Shown: positions 45,044-56,329 of the stretch, one piece after another
Layout of the letters: each line of letters begins with the position of its first letter
Numbering within the stretch: the first letter of the stretch is position 1
Origin: Pinus tabuliformis
Lineage: Eukaryota > Streptophyta > Pinopsida > Pinales > Pinaceae
DNA length: 64,000 nucleotides
Reading direction: 5' to 3'
Assembly (NCBI GenBank): GCA_031772625.1
Contig: CM062816.1
Span: 636,304,352-636,368,351 of the forward strand
The notes under the pieces: model-generated
Seen by the model: only the letters and a program-made list of their open reading frames with translations
Told to the model about the DNA's origin: nothing
Databases searched by the model: none
Translations under genes and position numbers: made by a program

Positions 45044-46123
45044 TGTTAACACTCAGGTTGTTCCCTTTGACTCCCAAGGGAATACGGCCGAGGTAACCAC
45101 TAACCAATCTTTTGGCCACAGGTACTAGCCTACCTGTAACGAGAGAGGGCTCTCTCTTTGTGATTTAGCTTTGTTTTGATGAGGTTTTAGGCTAGCTATG
45201 ATGCACAAGGTTTTGTTTTAAATTTGCTGGATGATGATTTCAGTCAGAACAGGTAAGTTTTTGCAGGGTAATCTAGGCCATTGGGCATGGATTCCAAGAT
45301 GTTTAATTGCTTGAAATATCTGCTTTGAGGAAACAGTGATGCTACAGAGCCAGACAAGTGTTTGTGGAACGGTTTTTGAATCTGTAATATGATGGGATGA
45401 AATCAGGGAGTGAAAGACAACTAAGGATCTTTCAGTAAACTGATATGGGAATAGTGGAAACATTACTTAGGAGCATTTGAGAATTCCTGAATAACATTTA
45501 TGTTGATAGAATGAATACAAACACGAGCAAATAAGAATTCATGTTTATGATTAATTTTGAAGAAAAGATATTTAACAACAGAGAGTGAGCACAGAGTGTG
45601 ATCAAACATTTCCTATGCCATTCTTTTTCTCTATTGCTAGGCTAGTGAAACATGTATATGAATTAAGTAGACATAAAGAAGACAAAACATAGTTCACGAT
45701 AACTTATTGTTCCATTAGACACCACAGGAATTCTGTAACAGCACGCAGAGCATCATTGAGACATCAAACAATCAAGAGATAGTAAACTTTTCCAACCTTT
45801 GCATTAGATCATCTGAAAATATACAATTTATTGTCTCAGAGAGAAAATCACCAACCCCAAATACGTTGTAAGGGGAGGTATATATACAACATTTAGATAC
45901 AAAAATATCTAGCGGATGAATTAATGGCTCATAAATATTGTGCCAACTCCTGAAGAATTACAACTGAGAGAGTAAATGCTGAAATAACTGCTCAATGCAT
46001 TAGCTGTCCAAAATTGTCAGAAAGTTTTGACTTTGTGACCCATTGAGTCGGTTGGAGCCGTGTTGCCCAAAATTTGCGCGTTTCCTTTGTCTTGTCTTGT
46101 TGTCATAGTATCATGTTGATTCA
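45044..46123 (-). repeat. 3' LTR of the Tat element (right end approximate)
   Basis: The first 704 bases (45044-45747, starting TGTTAACACTCAGG) match 59541-60244. A TATA-like TATATATA at 45879-45886 and a pyrimidine run at 46124-46144 (a purine tract on the minus strand) lie beyond the shared part. The LTR therefore probably extends to about 46123 and the right copy is truncated. A promoter is expected upstream of the R region, which supports this reading. Confidence 0.7.
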
Positions 46124-46144
46124 CTTCTTTTACCCACCTTGCCT
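46124..46144 (-). other. Possible polypurine tract of the Tat element
   Basis: The minus strand reads AAGGTGGGTAAAAGAAG next to a TG dinucleotide that would start the LTR. It is the best purine run in the interval but not a strong one. Confidence 0.4.
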
Positions 46145-46446
46145 GCTATCCTGATGCTTCTTTTTGACTTTGGTTGACCTGAAGCTGATTAGGATAGACC
46201 AAAACGAGATTATTGGGGCAAAATTTGCAGCATTGCCTGCCACCAATCTTCCTTGGGAAATTGGTGTCTTTGTATTTTTATCAAAGTTTCATCTGCCTCT
46301 GTATAACTGTAAAAATTTGGTGGGACCTCAAACAAGTGATTAATCTCATGCTCAATGTAGAATAAATTTTCAAGCCTGTCATATAGGCTCTGCCCTGATG
46401 GAGGTCCTGTTTCCTCAGAAGTAATGGTGGATGATGTGATCTGATT

Positions 46447-49400
46447 TTAAATAAAATTTGTCATCCTAGTGGCATATTGCTCACGGGTGAGCAGTCTTCT
46501 TGTGCCGGTCAATAGACTGGGCAATCCTTTATCTTGCAATGCTCCCATTCTAAGTTTGTAGTCATCCACCTCAGCCTGCATTTCCTGAAATTTTCTTTCC
46601 ACAGTCTGCACAAAATTTCCGAGGGTCAGCACTTTTTAACTGTTAGAACAACATCTGTTCAGTTGCTGATGTTCAGGGCTGCCAACTCCTCCTTGGTGTG
46701 ATTATTGAGGAAATGTATCATCTTGTTGGCTTGCTCAAGCTTATTCCCTAGTGCTGCTCTGGCCTTCTGGCTTTCAAATTGTGCTTGGCCTATTAATTCC
46801 ATCTGCTCATGCACTGTTTTGATTGACTTCCACTGTTTGGTAATGGAGTGGTCAATCCAGGCCCACAAAATATTTTTTATTTCTGCCAGAGTATTTTCTA
46901 ATTTTAGTTCCTTCTCTAAGGCCTTTATTTTGTCCTTTAGGGCCTTAATCTCTCTGGTCTGCTGTGCTACTGTCATTTTGGATTTATCATACTTAGTTTC
47001 CAGATGTACCAATTTCTCTTTGGCTTGTTTGATCTCTGTAGCATGCAGTTCCAGTTCTTTGACAGCTTTGGTCAAATCATCCAGGCTTATGTTAGCCTCA
47101 GGAGCTGATGTTGTTGTTGCTCCCGCATTTGTTGTTGTGGTAGCCGTTGGAGGGGTCGCTACTGCCTTTGTAGTTGCTGCAGTAGTTGGGGCAGTTTGAG
47201 GAGGTTGGGAGGTTGATTCTCCCTATTTGTCTTGAAATGCTTTTTCTAGCTCCCCTTCCAGATCAACCACTCTTTGGTTAAGCTTCATCAATATATCCAA
47301 TTGATCCTCAACTTCCTTTTCTTTCTGCAATTCTCATGTTTGAGGGTGCTCAGTAGGAAGCAATTCCAGTCTCTTCTTTAATGCAACAATGTCATCATAT
47401 TTTTTCTTCATAAGGGCCCTCACACCCTTAGGATCCTTAGGATCATGTCCTAAGTCCACAATAATTTCCTCCAATGTTTTGATTCTGTTATCTTTGGCCG
47501 TGGAGGACATTCTCTCTAAGTCTAGTTGAGTGTTGGTGTTCTTCAGAGATTCTTTTAATTCATTGGCCATTGTGGCCCTGTCTACCAATGTGGCATAGAC
47601 CATTTCCCCTGTTTGCTTATCCAACTCTATCTGATCCATCAGGTGAATGTATTTTGCCATGACCTCTAGCTTTGTTCTAACAAAATCTGCAACTGAGTGA
47701 GGCTACAGTATTTTGTGTTTGAAATGGTTGAGGACTATCTTTTCCTCTTTGATATCATATGATGCCATCGGCCTTTCTTGCTTGGCCGACTTTGCCTTGA
47801 GAAATTGGTCGTACAGCTTCAATCTTAGCAGCTCATTTTGTGCTTTAATTTCTTTGAAAGTGGCCTTGGTACTGGATGGCTTCTTGCTTTGCTGTGTGGA
47901 GGAGGATACCTCCATGCCATGTTGTCTTTCCTGCTCTTGTTGAAAAGAGCTTGTGGGTGTCTGCTGGCTATCTTATTTTTCTTTCCTTGGGCTTTCAAGG
48001 ATCTCTTCACTGATTTCTTCTATGATTGGAGAATCAACCCTTTGTCTTTTGGCTTCGGGTTCCAGAGTGGACCCACTAGCAGGTGTAGAATCCTCTCGGT
48101 CTCGTTTCTTGCCTCTTTCATCATGTGCAGGGGTCTGTAAGGCAGGCACTGCTGGTGCCTCTGTTGGTGGTGGAGGAGTCTGCTCTTATTTCTGCCCAAT
48201 TGAGGAGGTAGGCTTTTCTATGACTATCTCTTTTTCTGCACCCATTATCCCCTTGCCCTTTTTTGTAGTTGTTGCTGATGTAGATGGCCCTTGGGTGGCT
48301 GGTGCGGTTGCAGCAGTGGATGTGCCTTCCCCAATTTTATGTGGTTATTTGAAAGTTACCTGCTGCACAGAATCTAAGTCAAGAGTTTTTTCTAAATCCT
48401 TTACATTTTTTTCCATTATTTATTCTCTAGTTAGTTCCTCAACTAATGTGCCTTGCAACCATTCATCTTGGTTGGCATATTGCTCAATTTGTGGATGTTT
48501 ACAGTGATCATGCCCTAGCAGCCTGTATTTGACTCTTCTAGCACTGATGAAGCCTTCGGGGTCATATGGGACCCACCAGAAGCTTCTCTTTAGTTTATAT
48601 TTATCTCTGAGAATTTGATCAACCTCTTGCCAACCTTCTTCCTTATTCATGATAAAGGGGCCCATATGGTCTTTGAATTTCAGGTGGGCTTTCTTCTTGG
48701 CACTATGAAAGTGGGTGAGGTAAGAACTAATGAGTTGCCTATAGTATTCCAAGGCGAACAATCTCATCGGTACATACCTTGGCAGCCTATATGGACAGAG
48801 CTCACAACCATAAATTGTGATGACTGTATGGTTTTGATATAGGTACCAATCACCTATTTTATAATTCTTGGACAGGTGTAAAGTTTTCTGGATCTCAAAT
48901 AATAGTCTGGGAGGAGGGGATCTCATCAAGAGGCAAGAGACTGGGTAAACAAATTGGTCACCTACAGTAAGAATATGGTGAATCTTGAACTTGGTGGAAA
49001 ACTGATGACCAGAAGATAACAAACCTCTTCTCTCCCCTAGAATCCAGTTTCTTGATGGGGCATTGAAAGACTTCAGACTGGTAATACATGAATAAGTTGT
49101 AGATATATGATGAATATTTGAACACACCCTCCCTATCCACTTTCAAGAGTTGTTCATGTATTTTATTGGCTATATACTTGGAAAAGTTATATTTGTAAGA
49201 AGGAGGCTGGCCTGGGCTATATGCAACTAATAATACCAGCAGCGTCTCATCAATGTGCTCATTGGTTTTGAAGCCAAGCACATAAGAGATCATATCAACT
49301 AGGAGCTTGCCTACATCAGTGAAATGGACATATAAGAAAGGAGGTGACCCTGTAGGCTGGCGGTCTGCCCTCATGAATGTCTTGGTGATCTTTTCAATGT

Positions 49401-49758
49401 CAGTAGTGGAGAGTTTGTCGCCTGCATCTAGCAGATAGTTCATGGAGAAGGGAAACAACAGCCGAGTCTACTTAAAATTGAGCATTTGGTTGATAGAGTC
49501 AGGATTGATGTGGAAAAGTATGCTCCCAGATGGAGACTTGACAGTTCTCTGAGTTGGATCATAATTCTCAGCACATAAGCAGATGATTTCTAGAAAAATA
49601 TTAACAGATGGGAGGAAATACTAAGGCAGATTGGACTCCCATATCCCATATGTGTCATTGTTTCTCAAATAGTTGTCTCTCAATTGGCAGAAGGTCTGTA
49701 AATGGTTCCTGTCACCCACAAGATCTTGGATAAGGTAATCTCTGTCAGCAAGAGGCAT
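46447..49758 (-). pseudogene. Large sense ORF between pol and 3' LTR, coiled-coil protein
   Basis: An ATG at 49758 (MPLADRDYLIQDLVGDRNHL) starts a reading of about 1,100 codons. It has isolated stops, a frameshift near 49050 and another near 46645; between these, one frame holds for about 2.4 kb. The N-terminal about 450 residues look globular (INPDSINQMLNF, FLYVHFTDVGKLLVDMISYV, LLVAYSPGQPPSYKYNFSKY, WYLYQNHTVITIYGCELCPY). A proline/threonine-rich acidic linker follows. Long heptad-rich coiled coils come next: TFKEIKAQNELLRLKLYDQF, IKTLEEIIVDLG and REIKALKDKIKALEKELKLE. No signal peptide or membrane segment is seen, so it is not a typical envelope protein. The family is not recognised; some plant gypsy elements carry extra ORFs in this position. 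Confidence 0.7.
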
Positions 49759-49939
49759 GGCTTCAAGCTCCTTGTTTGGTGGATTAATAGAACTTTCACG
49801 TGTTGACTATTGAGTGTTGTTTCTTAGTATAACAATCTGAATATGATAGCTTATGGGGCTTAGAAGTGAGGTGGCAGAATGAGTGCAGCTGGGGCCAAAG
49901 TTGCCTTTTGAAAGGAGCAACTTGAAGAATTTAACTGAA

Positions 49940-49980
49940 CTTTGGTTTGTTCTGGTGAATTCTCAGGATTTATAGACAGG
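49940..49980 (-). promoter_or_regulatory. TATA-like box ahead of the extra ORF
   Basis: CTATAAATCC lies at 49975-49966 on the minus strand, about 210 bases before the ATG at 49758, a normal plant promoter spacing. GC-rich promoter-like DNA lies further upstream. This is a prediction from sequence alone. Confidence 0.45.
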
Positions 49981-50464
49981 GAGGGCAATTACAGAGGAGA
50001 GAAGGATTACAACTTGGTATGATGAGGTCATCAAATCAGACACTCGGCAAAAGGGAACAATGTCGGGCAGGTGGGAGAGTATGTCAAATCTAAGCCCGAA
50101 AATGACTCTGCAACTGTGAAATTATGTATGGTGCCTGGCTATTTTGAACAGAGGGTGCTTTAGATTATTTTAGGCTAACATTAACAGGACAACACCATTA
50201 ATTTAGGATCTCTTATGCAATTCAGTGGAAAATTTGCAGAGAATGGGAAGGACACGGGCAAACGAGTTGGTTTTGGCAAATACCTGGTTTAGCCACTGCC
50301 GAGGGTCGTCGAATTGATGAGAAGATGAAGAATGCCGTTGAATTGGTTGGTGGTAGTGTCCGAAGCAGTGAATTTTGCAATCTAGAGGTAGTTGGAGGTG
50401 ACCAGCGAAACGGCGCAGCTACGTTTGTATCGCGAAAATGACATAAAATAGTCATTTTTGGCCT

Positions 50465-50990
50465 TTTTAATCATAAGTTTGCCGCATATGCACTTTGGCG
50501 CTTTCCCGCGATGACATCATCAGTGGGCCCCGAGTACGGATGGGTGATGTGGGCGTTGACTGGGATGATAGCTTGGCGGGACACTGTGGCAAAATGCAGG
50601 AGTGGCTGGACAGAGTGGCAGGCGACGTGGGATAGTGGCGGGGGCCCGGGCATGATGTCATGCTGACGAGGTGTTGTTGTAATCGACGCGGCTGGTTTGC
50701 GGGAAGATGTTTCTGGTTTCCCCGCACCGCCTTTGGGGAAAGGTGGTTTCGGGGGGGAGGGCTCCGAACACCTCGGGCTGCCGACACGTGGCGGGGGTAC
50801 GGCGGAAAAACCGCCCATCCCCCGGACATTAAAGGTCGGCACATCCGGGGCCCATATCACCTGCCCACCATTGGATCAAGCGTGGCGGGAGATCAACGGG
50901 TGGCAGGGCTTGCTGTGTGGCGTGCAAGTTTGGAGGTGGGACCCACCCAATATTAAATTGATAATTTAATGGCGTGGGCCCAAACCTTGG
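50465..50990 (-). promoter_or_regulatory. GC-rich promoter-like block inside the Tat element
   Basis: A 500-bp block markedly richer in G and C than its surroundings contains ACACGTGGC (G-box/ABRE type, 50784-50792). It also has GTGGGCCC and GTGGGACCC elements (near 50524, 50935 and 50973) resembling TCP/site II motifs, and a CCATTGG box near 50870. Overlapping long frames here arise from the base composition. It lies upstream of the extra ORF and its TATA-like box. Confidence 0.45.
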
Positions 50991-52560
50991 TCGGGTGGGT
51001 TTTTTGGTTTCAAATCAATGCATGTGACTGTGCCATAACACATAATAAAGGTTTTTTAACTATTTTCACCAAAAGATTGGGTTTTAAGTTTGAGGGGGGA
51101 ATTATCTTGCAAGGGTTTTTAGGTGAATGGTGGTTTGGGTTTAGGCTATTAATTTAACCAGGGGTTAGATTAATTCCTAGGTAAAGACTCGGAAGGGTTG
51201 ACTATAGTCCCAGATGGACTAATGTCTCCCATGACATGTTATTTAGCTATAATGCTAAAAGGGTGGGAATTTTCTATAGTTTTTGTAAGAAAAAGGGGTG
51301 TGGATGTTCTTAGGGAGCTATATAATAAGTTTAGAAGTTAATATGGATATGTGGGGTGAAGTGGGAAACCAGAGATGGAGGAAGTGTGAAGTGATGACTT
51401 TACACAAGAAATGTGGCTTTCAGAAGGGAGGAGTGCAGGGAGGACTATTTAGGCAGATCCTAAAGTCCTCAAGGGGGTGTTAGTAAGAAATCCTTTGAAG
51501 GGGAGTGAGGGAAGTTAGACATGCCTTGATAGTTCTGCCATATAGATCATTGTTCTTGCCTTTCTCTTATTAGTGAGATCAGATATGATCTTCCATATAT
51601 CATGTGTTTAGATCTTGCTTCTGCAACCTCCAACTGCCTACCCTGCCTAATAGACCTAACATTCTTTCTTCTTTTTGATGGGTGCACTTAGCCTTGCAAA
51701 CCCTGATAATCCTCTTTTCTTTTTGCTACCCTCCTATCTAAATCTACCCTTATGTCTTCCAAGGACCCAGATTAAGCAATTGGGGCTCATCCCTTTCTCT
51801 ATCCAGCTAATCATCTGTCAAGCTTGAGCTATTTGAACAGGTATTCATTATCTAGTCTAGAACAGGAAATTTAAAACATGGCATGGCCCAGCTTAAATAG
51901 TTGGGTCACCCATCAAGATCGTAGTGGCATTTAGGTTGGCCACTTTCCTAGTCTTTCTTTGGGGTTCATTTCATTTGTTTTTTCTGACCAATTCATTTTC
52001 TTGGCTTTTGATTATTCTTTTAAGGCATGCCCTCTTTACATTTTTTAACTGTCTGCTTCTTTCACAAAAATGGAACCTTTGTATCACCGAAGATGAACAA
52101 TTTTGGCACTTGCACTGTCAATCATGAAAAATGAAATCCTATTGGTATAGGAGACTAATAGTGGCTCCACTTGGGGATGACTTTTCCAGATGAAAAGTCA
52201 AGAACAGCAGGTCAAACAGCCTTATCTTTTCAATCTTGCTGCAGCCTGAATTCTTTTCTTCTTTTGTTTAAAGATCACTCATTTGAATCTTTAGAAACTT
52301 GTATAAGATACCCTGGTAGCTGATCTTCTGTGAAATTACAGCCCTGTTTTTGCTTGTTTCTCTGAGTGTCCCTCATCACCTTGGTAGTTCCTAAGAACTT
52401 TCTCTTGTTTTCCAGTGATGGGATCAAAATATGTATCAAAAATGGTGTAGTACCCTGTTCTTTCTCAAAATCAGATCCACTTGGTCCCTTATTTATCTGC
52501 TGTAATTGGAAATACTGAAAATATAAATATTTATGTACAATATATGACTGTGCAGTGTTT
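50991..52560. other. Noncoding stretch between pol and the promoter-like block
   Basis: It holds only short frames and no recognisable domain on either strand. It lies inside the Tat element between the end of integrase and the GC-rich block. Confidence 0.5.
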
Positions 52561-52562
52561 CA

Positions 52563-53864
52563 TCAAAGGGGGTCAAAATAATGCTTGAGCATCCTCCCGT
52601 TGACAGGGCCCTCCTCAGTGTTTGAGCCATCCATACTCTTTAGAAAATAAGTGTTATTACCTTGTACATCATAAATGACATAGGGTCCTTTCCATAAGAA
52701 ATCAAACTTGCCATGTTTTCCTTTATCCTCTCTCCTGGAATCCCATCTCAACACTTTACTTCCTATGAATAAGTCTTCAGCTTTGTTTCTTTTGTCAAAT
52801 ATTTTCTTGAGCTTGTACTGCAGTACTTGGGTTCTCTGATAGACTTCCTCTCTTGTTTATTGTAGGTGAATTGTCTGGTTGATCCTTCTTTGAATGTGAT
52901 TTGGTTCAGCTTGTGTTTCCTGCAGTAACTTCATTACAAGGACCCCCAAGGATGAAGGAAATCTTGCTTCCATTCCATAAACTAATTCATATGGGATTGT
53001 GCCAATGGATCTCTTGGTGGTCAGCCTGTCTGCCCATAGTGCATTTACCAGCTTTTTATGCCAATTCTTTTTGTTTTCCTCCAAAACTTTCTTGATGATG
53101 TTGATGAGGCTTTTATTGGAGGACTCAGCTAGGCCATTACCCTATGGGTAGTAAGTTGTGGAATGTCCCAAGGTGATATGATATTTATGGAAAAAGTTGA
53201 TAATTTTTTTGGACTTGAAAGCAACAGCATTGTCTGTGATAATTTTATCTGGACAGCCAAACCTGGACAAGATGTTGGTTTCTAGAAATTGTATAATGAT
53301 GGAGTCATTGGCTTGCCTACAAGGGATGGCTTCTATCCATTTAGTAAAATAGTCTGTAGCAGTCAAAATCCACCTATGTTGGCCAGAGGATGAAGGGTAG
53401 ATTTCACCAATGAAGTCTAAAGCCCATTGCTGGAATGGTCTCTCAGTTGAGATAGGCTTGATTGGTAAAGGGAATAACTTTCTTTTGCCTTCAAAAATTT
53501 GGCATTTGTGATAGGAGACTACAAATTTTCTCACATCGGTAAACAGGGAAGGCCAGTAAAACCCTGCCCTCAGGATTTTATCAGCTGTAGATTTCCAGTA
53601 GAGGTGTCCTCCATAGTCACCTGCATGAAATTCCTTGAGGACATTGTTAGTTTCATCATATGTTAAACATTTGAGTAAGATTCCCTCATGATTTTTCCAA
53701 AACAATACGTTATCTATGATACAAAATTTTGATGCTTTCATTTTTAAGAACCTTTTCTTAGTTCTGGATAACCCTGGAGGAGCTTGCAGGTTTAACAATA
53801 CAAAACATATATCAGTATACCAGGGAGATTGCATAAAGGCTTGGTCGATCTGTGGAGTCGCCAT
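52563..53864 (-). pseudogene. Tat integrase
   Basis: The first open segment (53864-53142) includes an H-H-C-C-like N-terminus: FHAGDYGGHLYWKSTADKIL, then SYHKCQIFEG, where one zinc cysteine is replaced. The catalytic core follows with WALDFIGEIYP (first Asp, about 53415) and IITDNAVAF (second Asp, about 53232). TAG after TTYYP precedes GNGLAESSNK, which has the catalytic Glu. The C-terminal part (KVLRWDSRREDKGKHGKFDF, WKGPYVIYDV) ends LKHYFDPL at 52563. A second stop lies near 52858. It would insert element DNA into chromosomes, but the stops and the lost cysteine make it inactive. Confidence 0.85.
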
Positions 53865-54002
53865 CTCCTATTCGTTGTCCAGTTCATTAATGTCAAGGGC
53901 TTGGAAATTGGTTTCGGTCATCAACTTAGCTACACCTTGTCCTTTTGTAAGTTTGGTTGGCTTGATTTCAATGTCATATTCTAAGATGCTGGCAATCCAT
54001 TT

Positions 54003-54192
54003 TGTAAGGACTAAGGACACCACATATCTCCATAATGGCATGATATTTTCCACTTTGGGCCTAAGCCCTCATGGATTTGCTTTTGGACTTACCCCAAAAG
54101 GCCTCATACCAATGGAGATATTTGTCCATCCTTATATATCCATGATCCTCCCCACCTCTAGTCAATGTGGGACTTTGGTCGTATACCCAACA
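54003..54192 (-). repeat. TRIM 3' LTR
   Basis: It is 190 bp. In the element's direction it starts TGTTGGGTATACG and ends GTCCTTACA. The purine tract is at its right edge (54193-54205). Confidence 0.9.
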
Positions 54193-54475
54193 ATCCTCCC
54201 CTCGAACAAAGGACCATCGAGCCTCCCCTCAATGCGTTGGAAGCACACGCCTTACATGGAGCACCACCTGCCTCGAGAGCTTGCTCTATCCCAGGTCAAC
54301 TCCTCTTCACCGTGTTGGGACTAGGACATGTCCATGAAGAATCTGGAGCACACCGCCTGTCTAACCGATCTCATCCACAGATCCCATCGTGATATTACCG
54401 GGGCCCACCACCTTCGTTCAGTATTCCGAGGATTCATCCACTTGGCTAACTTCGAGGCATGGCTCTAATACCACT

Positions 54476-54665
54476 TGTAAGGACTAAGGACACCACATAT
54501 CTCCACAACGGTATGATATTGTCCACTTTGGGCATAAGCCCTCATGGATTTGCTTTTGGACTTACCCCAAAAGGCCTCATACCAATGGAGATATTTGTCG
54601 ATCCTTATATATCCATGATCCTCCCCACCTCTAGTCAATGCGGGACTTTGGTCGTATACCCAACA
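54476..54665 (-). repeat. TRIM 5' LTR
   Basis: It is 190 bp and followed on the minus strand by the primer site at about 54458-54473. It differs from the other LTR mainly by scattered transitions near 54506-54514, plus four other sites. Confidence 0.9.
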
Positions 54666-55243
54666 CATTTGCCCCTTTTTCCTTCAATTCCTTCTTGGGT
54701 CACGATGTCCTTAACCACTGCATTAGGAACATAGGCAATTATATGAGAGTACAGAATATAGATTCTAAAGTCTTTGATGGCTTTTACAAATGCATAGGCT
54801 TGCTTTTCCATATTCTGGTATTTCAAGGGAGCATCTCTAAGGGCTCTACTAAAGAATTCAATGGGTTTTTCACAGCCCTGGTCATCTTTTTGTAATAAGA
54901 CTTTAACAATTGTATGCTCAGATGAAAAGGAAAAAATGATGAAGTCTTTATCAAACCTAGGACTTGTTAGGACTGGTGTGTTTGTTAATGCTCTTTTGAT
55001 GTCCTCAAAGGCTTGCTTGGCTTCCATGGTCCATTTGACCTTGGAATCCTTTTTCAACATATTATTCAACAGTCTTATTAGCTCGGCCAAATTAGGAATG
55101 AATATTCTCAAGAAATTAATCTTACCTAAAAAACCTTGCAATTCTTTGATATTTCTTGGATGAGGGACCTGAAGGATAGCTTGAATTCTATCCAGGTCAA
55201 TCCTAATACCATCCTTTGAGATTATATGCCCCAATAGTTTACC

Positions 55244-56294
55244 TTACTCCAGGCCGAATAGTGATTTCTTTGGATTCAAAGATATGCCATATTTTCTACA
55301 AATTAAGAAAACCTGCCTCAGATGCTCTAAGTGTTCTTGGTCTGATTTTGAAAAGGCAGTAAGATCATCCAAGTAGATCACGAGAAAATCATGGATTTCT
55401 TTGGCAAAGGCTATATCCATTGCTCTTTGAAATGTGGCCCCTGCATTTTTAAGTCCAAACGGAATTTTGACATATTTAAAAGTTCCCCAAGGTGTTGTAA
55501 ATGTAGTTTTGTCTTGATCATCAGGGTGAACCAAGATCTGATTGAATCCAGAGAATCCATCTAATAATGAGATCCTAGAGGCTCCCACTACCCTTTGCAA
55601 GATATGATCCATTTTTGGTAGGGGGTAATGGTCTTTGAGAGAGACTTTGTTCAAATTCCTTAGGTCGACACACAAATCTAATCTCTCACGTCTTCTTCCT
55701 AGTGGGGACCAAATTTGAAATCAACTCTGAAAACCTAATTGGAGCGATGATTCCAGCTTCATACATACGTTTCACTTCTTTTTCAATGAGGGGAAGGAGT
55801 ACAGGGTTCACTCTTCTGAGCTTTTGTTTAAAAGGTTTTTGGTTTTCCTTTAAAGGTATGGTGTGCTGAATGACTGAAGTGTCGTAGGACTTTAGGTTCT
55901 CATAAATCCAGGCAAAAATATCTTGAAATTCCCTGAACAATTCAATGTATTTTAACTTTTGATCAGCTGGTAATGCCTTAGACAATTTTATCATTTTGGG
56001 TTTTTCTGTGGTTCCAATGTTACAATCTTCAATTTCAGCATTCAGTGGTTGCATTTTTGGTTTTCTTGAGATATCATTTGAATCAAACAGATCCTCCAAA
56101 GGGGTTAAACCTGTGGGCAGAAAATTATCTTTTAACTCAATTACCTCGGCCTCTGTCTCAGCTATTTCATCTACATCTATTTGCCTCAACTCTTGTATAT
56201 TTTTGTTGTTAAAGGTGGTAGGGTTCAAAACTATATTTTTTGTTTCAGCTGATATATTTTGCTTGGCTGTGTAATCCTGTGGTTGGTCATCCAT
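55244..56294 (-). pseudogene. Tat reverse transcriptase
   Basis: The N-terminal part (56294-55686) includes LREFQDIFAWIYENLKSYD, then LRRVNPVLLPLIEKEVKRMY. A TGA and a one-base insertion near 55680 shift the frame before CVDLRNLNKVSLKDHYPLP. The core then reads open to FQRAMDIAFAKEIHDFLVIY and LDDLTAFSKS, with an intact YLDD box at 55364-55375. A TAA after SLFGLE (55244) breaks the frame. The RT core is otherwise well preserved for a plant Tat element. Confidence 0.87.
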
Positions 56295-56329
56295 AGTGCT
56301 AGTATCAATGTTGATGCTGGAAAATTATT

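Larger units (their letters stand above)
54003..54665 (-). mobile_element. TRIM element (663 bp) nested in the Tat RNase H
   Basis: Two 190-bp direct repeats (54003-54192 and 54476-54665) start TGTAAGGACTAAGG and end TACCCAACA. They flank a 283-bp centre without coding capacity. On the minus strand the centre begins with a primer site (TGGTATTAGAGCCATG, initiator-tRNA-Met type) and ends with a purine tract (CGAGGGGAGGAT). CATTT flanks both sides (53998-54002 and 54666-54670). I count 7 differences between the two LTRs by eye. A TATA-like TATATAAGG lies in each LTR. Confidence 0.92.
53870..55234 (-). pseudogene. Tat RNase H, split by the TRIM
   Basis: The segment begins GHIISKDGIRIDLDRI, the end of RT thumb/connection. 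It continues through LQGFLGKINFLRIFIPNLAE to the RNase H parts PIEFFSRALRDAPLKYQNME and DFRIYILYSHIIAYV, and stops at GKRGK where the TRIM entered. It resumes left of the TRIM with WIASILEYDIEIKPTKLTKG (about 53930-54000). The canonical catalytic aspartates of gypsy RNase H are not clearly preserved in the first part. Confidence 0.8.

Noticed and set aside
46447..49758. Envelope glycoprotein
   Set aside because: The position fits, but there is no signal peptide, transmembrane segment or cleavage site, and coiled coils with charged linkers dominate.
50467..50956. Overlapping 90-129 codon frames on both strands
   Set aside because: The block is GC-rich and so poor in stops. The peptides are Pro/Arg-rich without domain signs, and frames on both strands are equally open.
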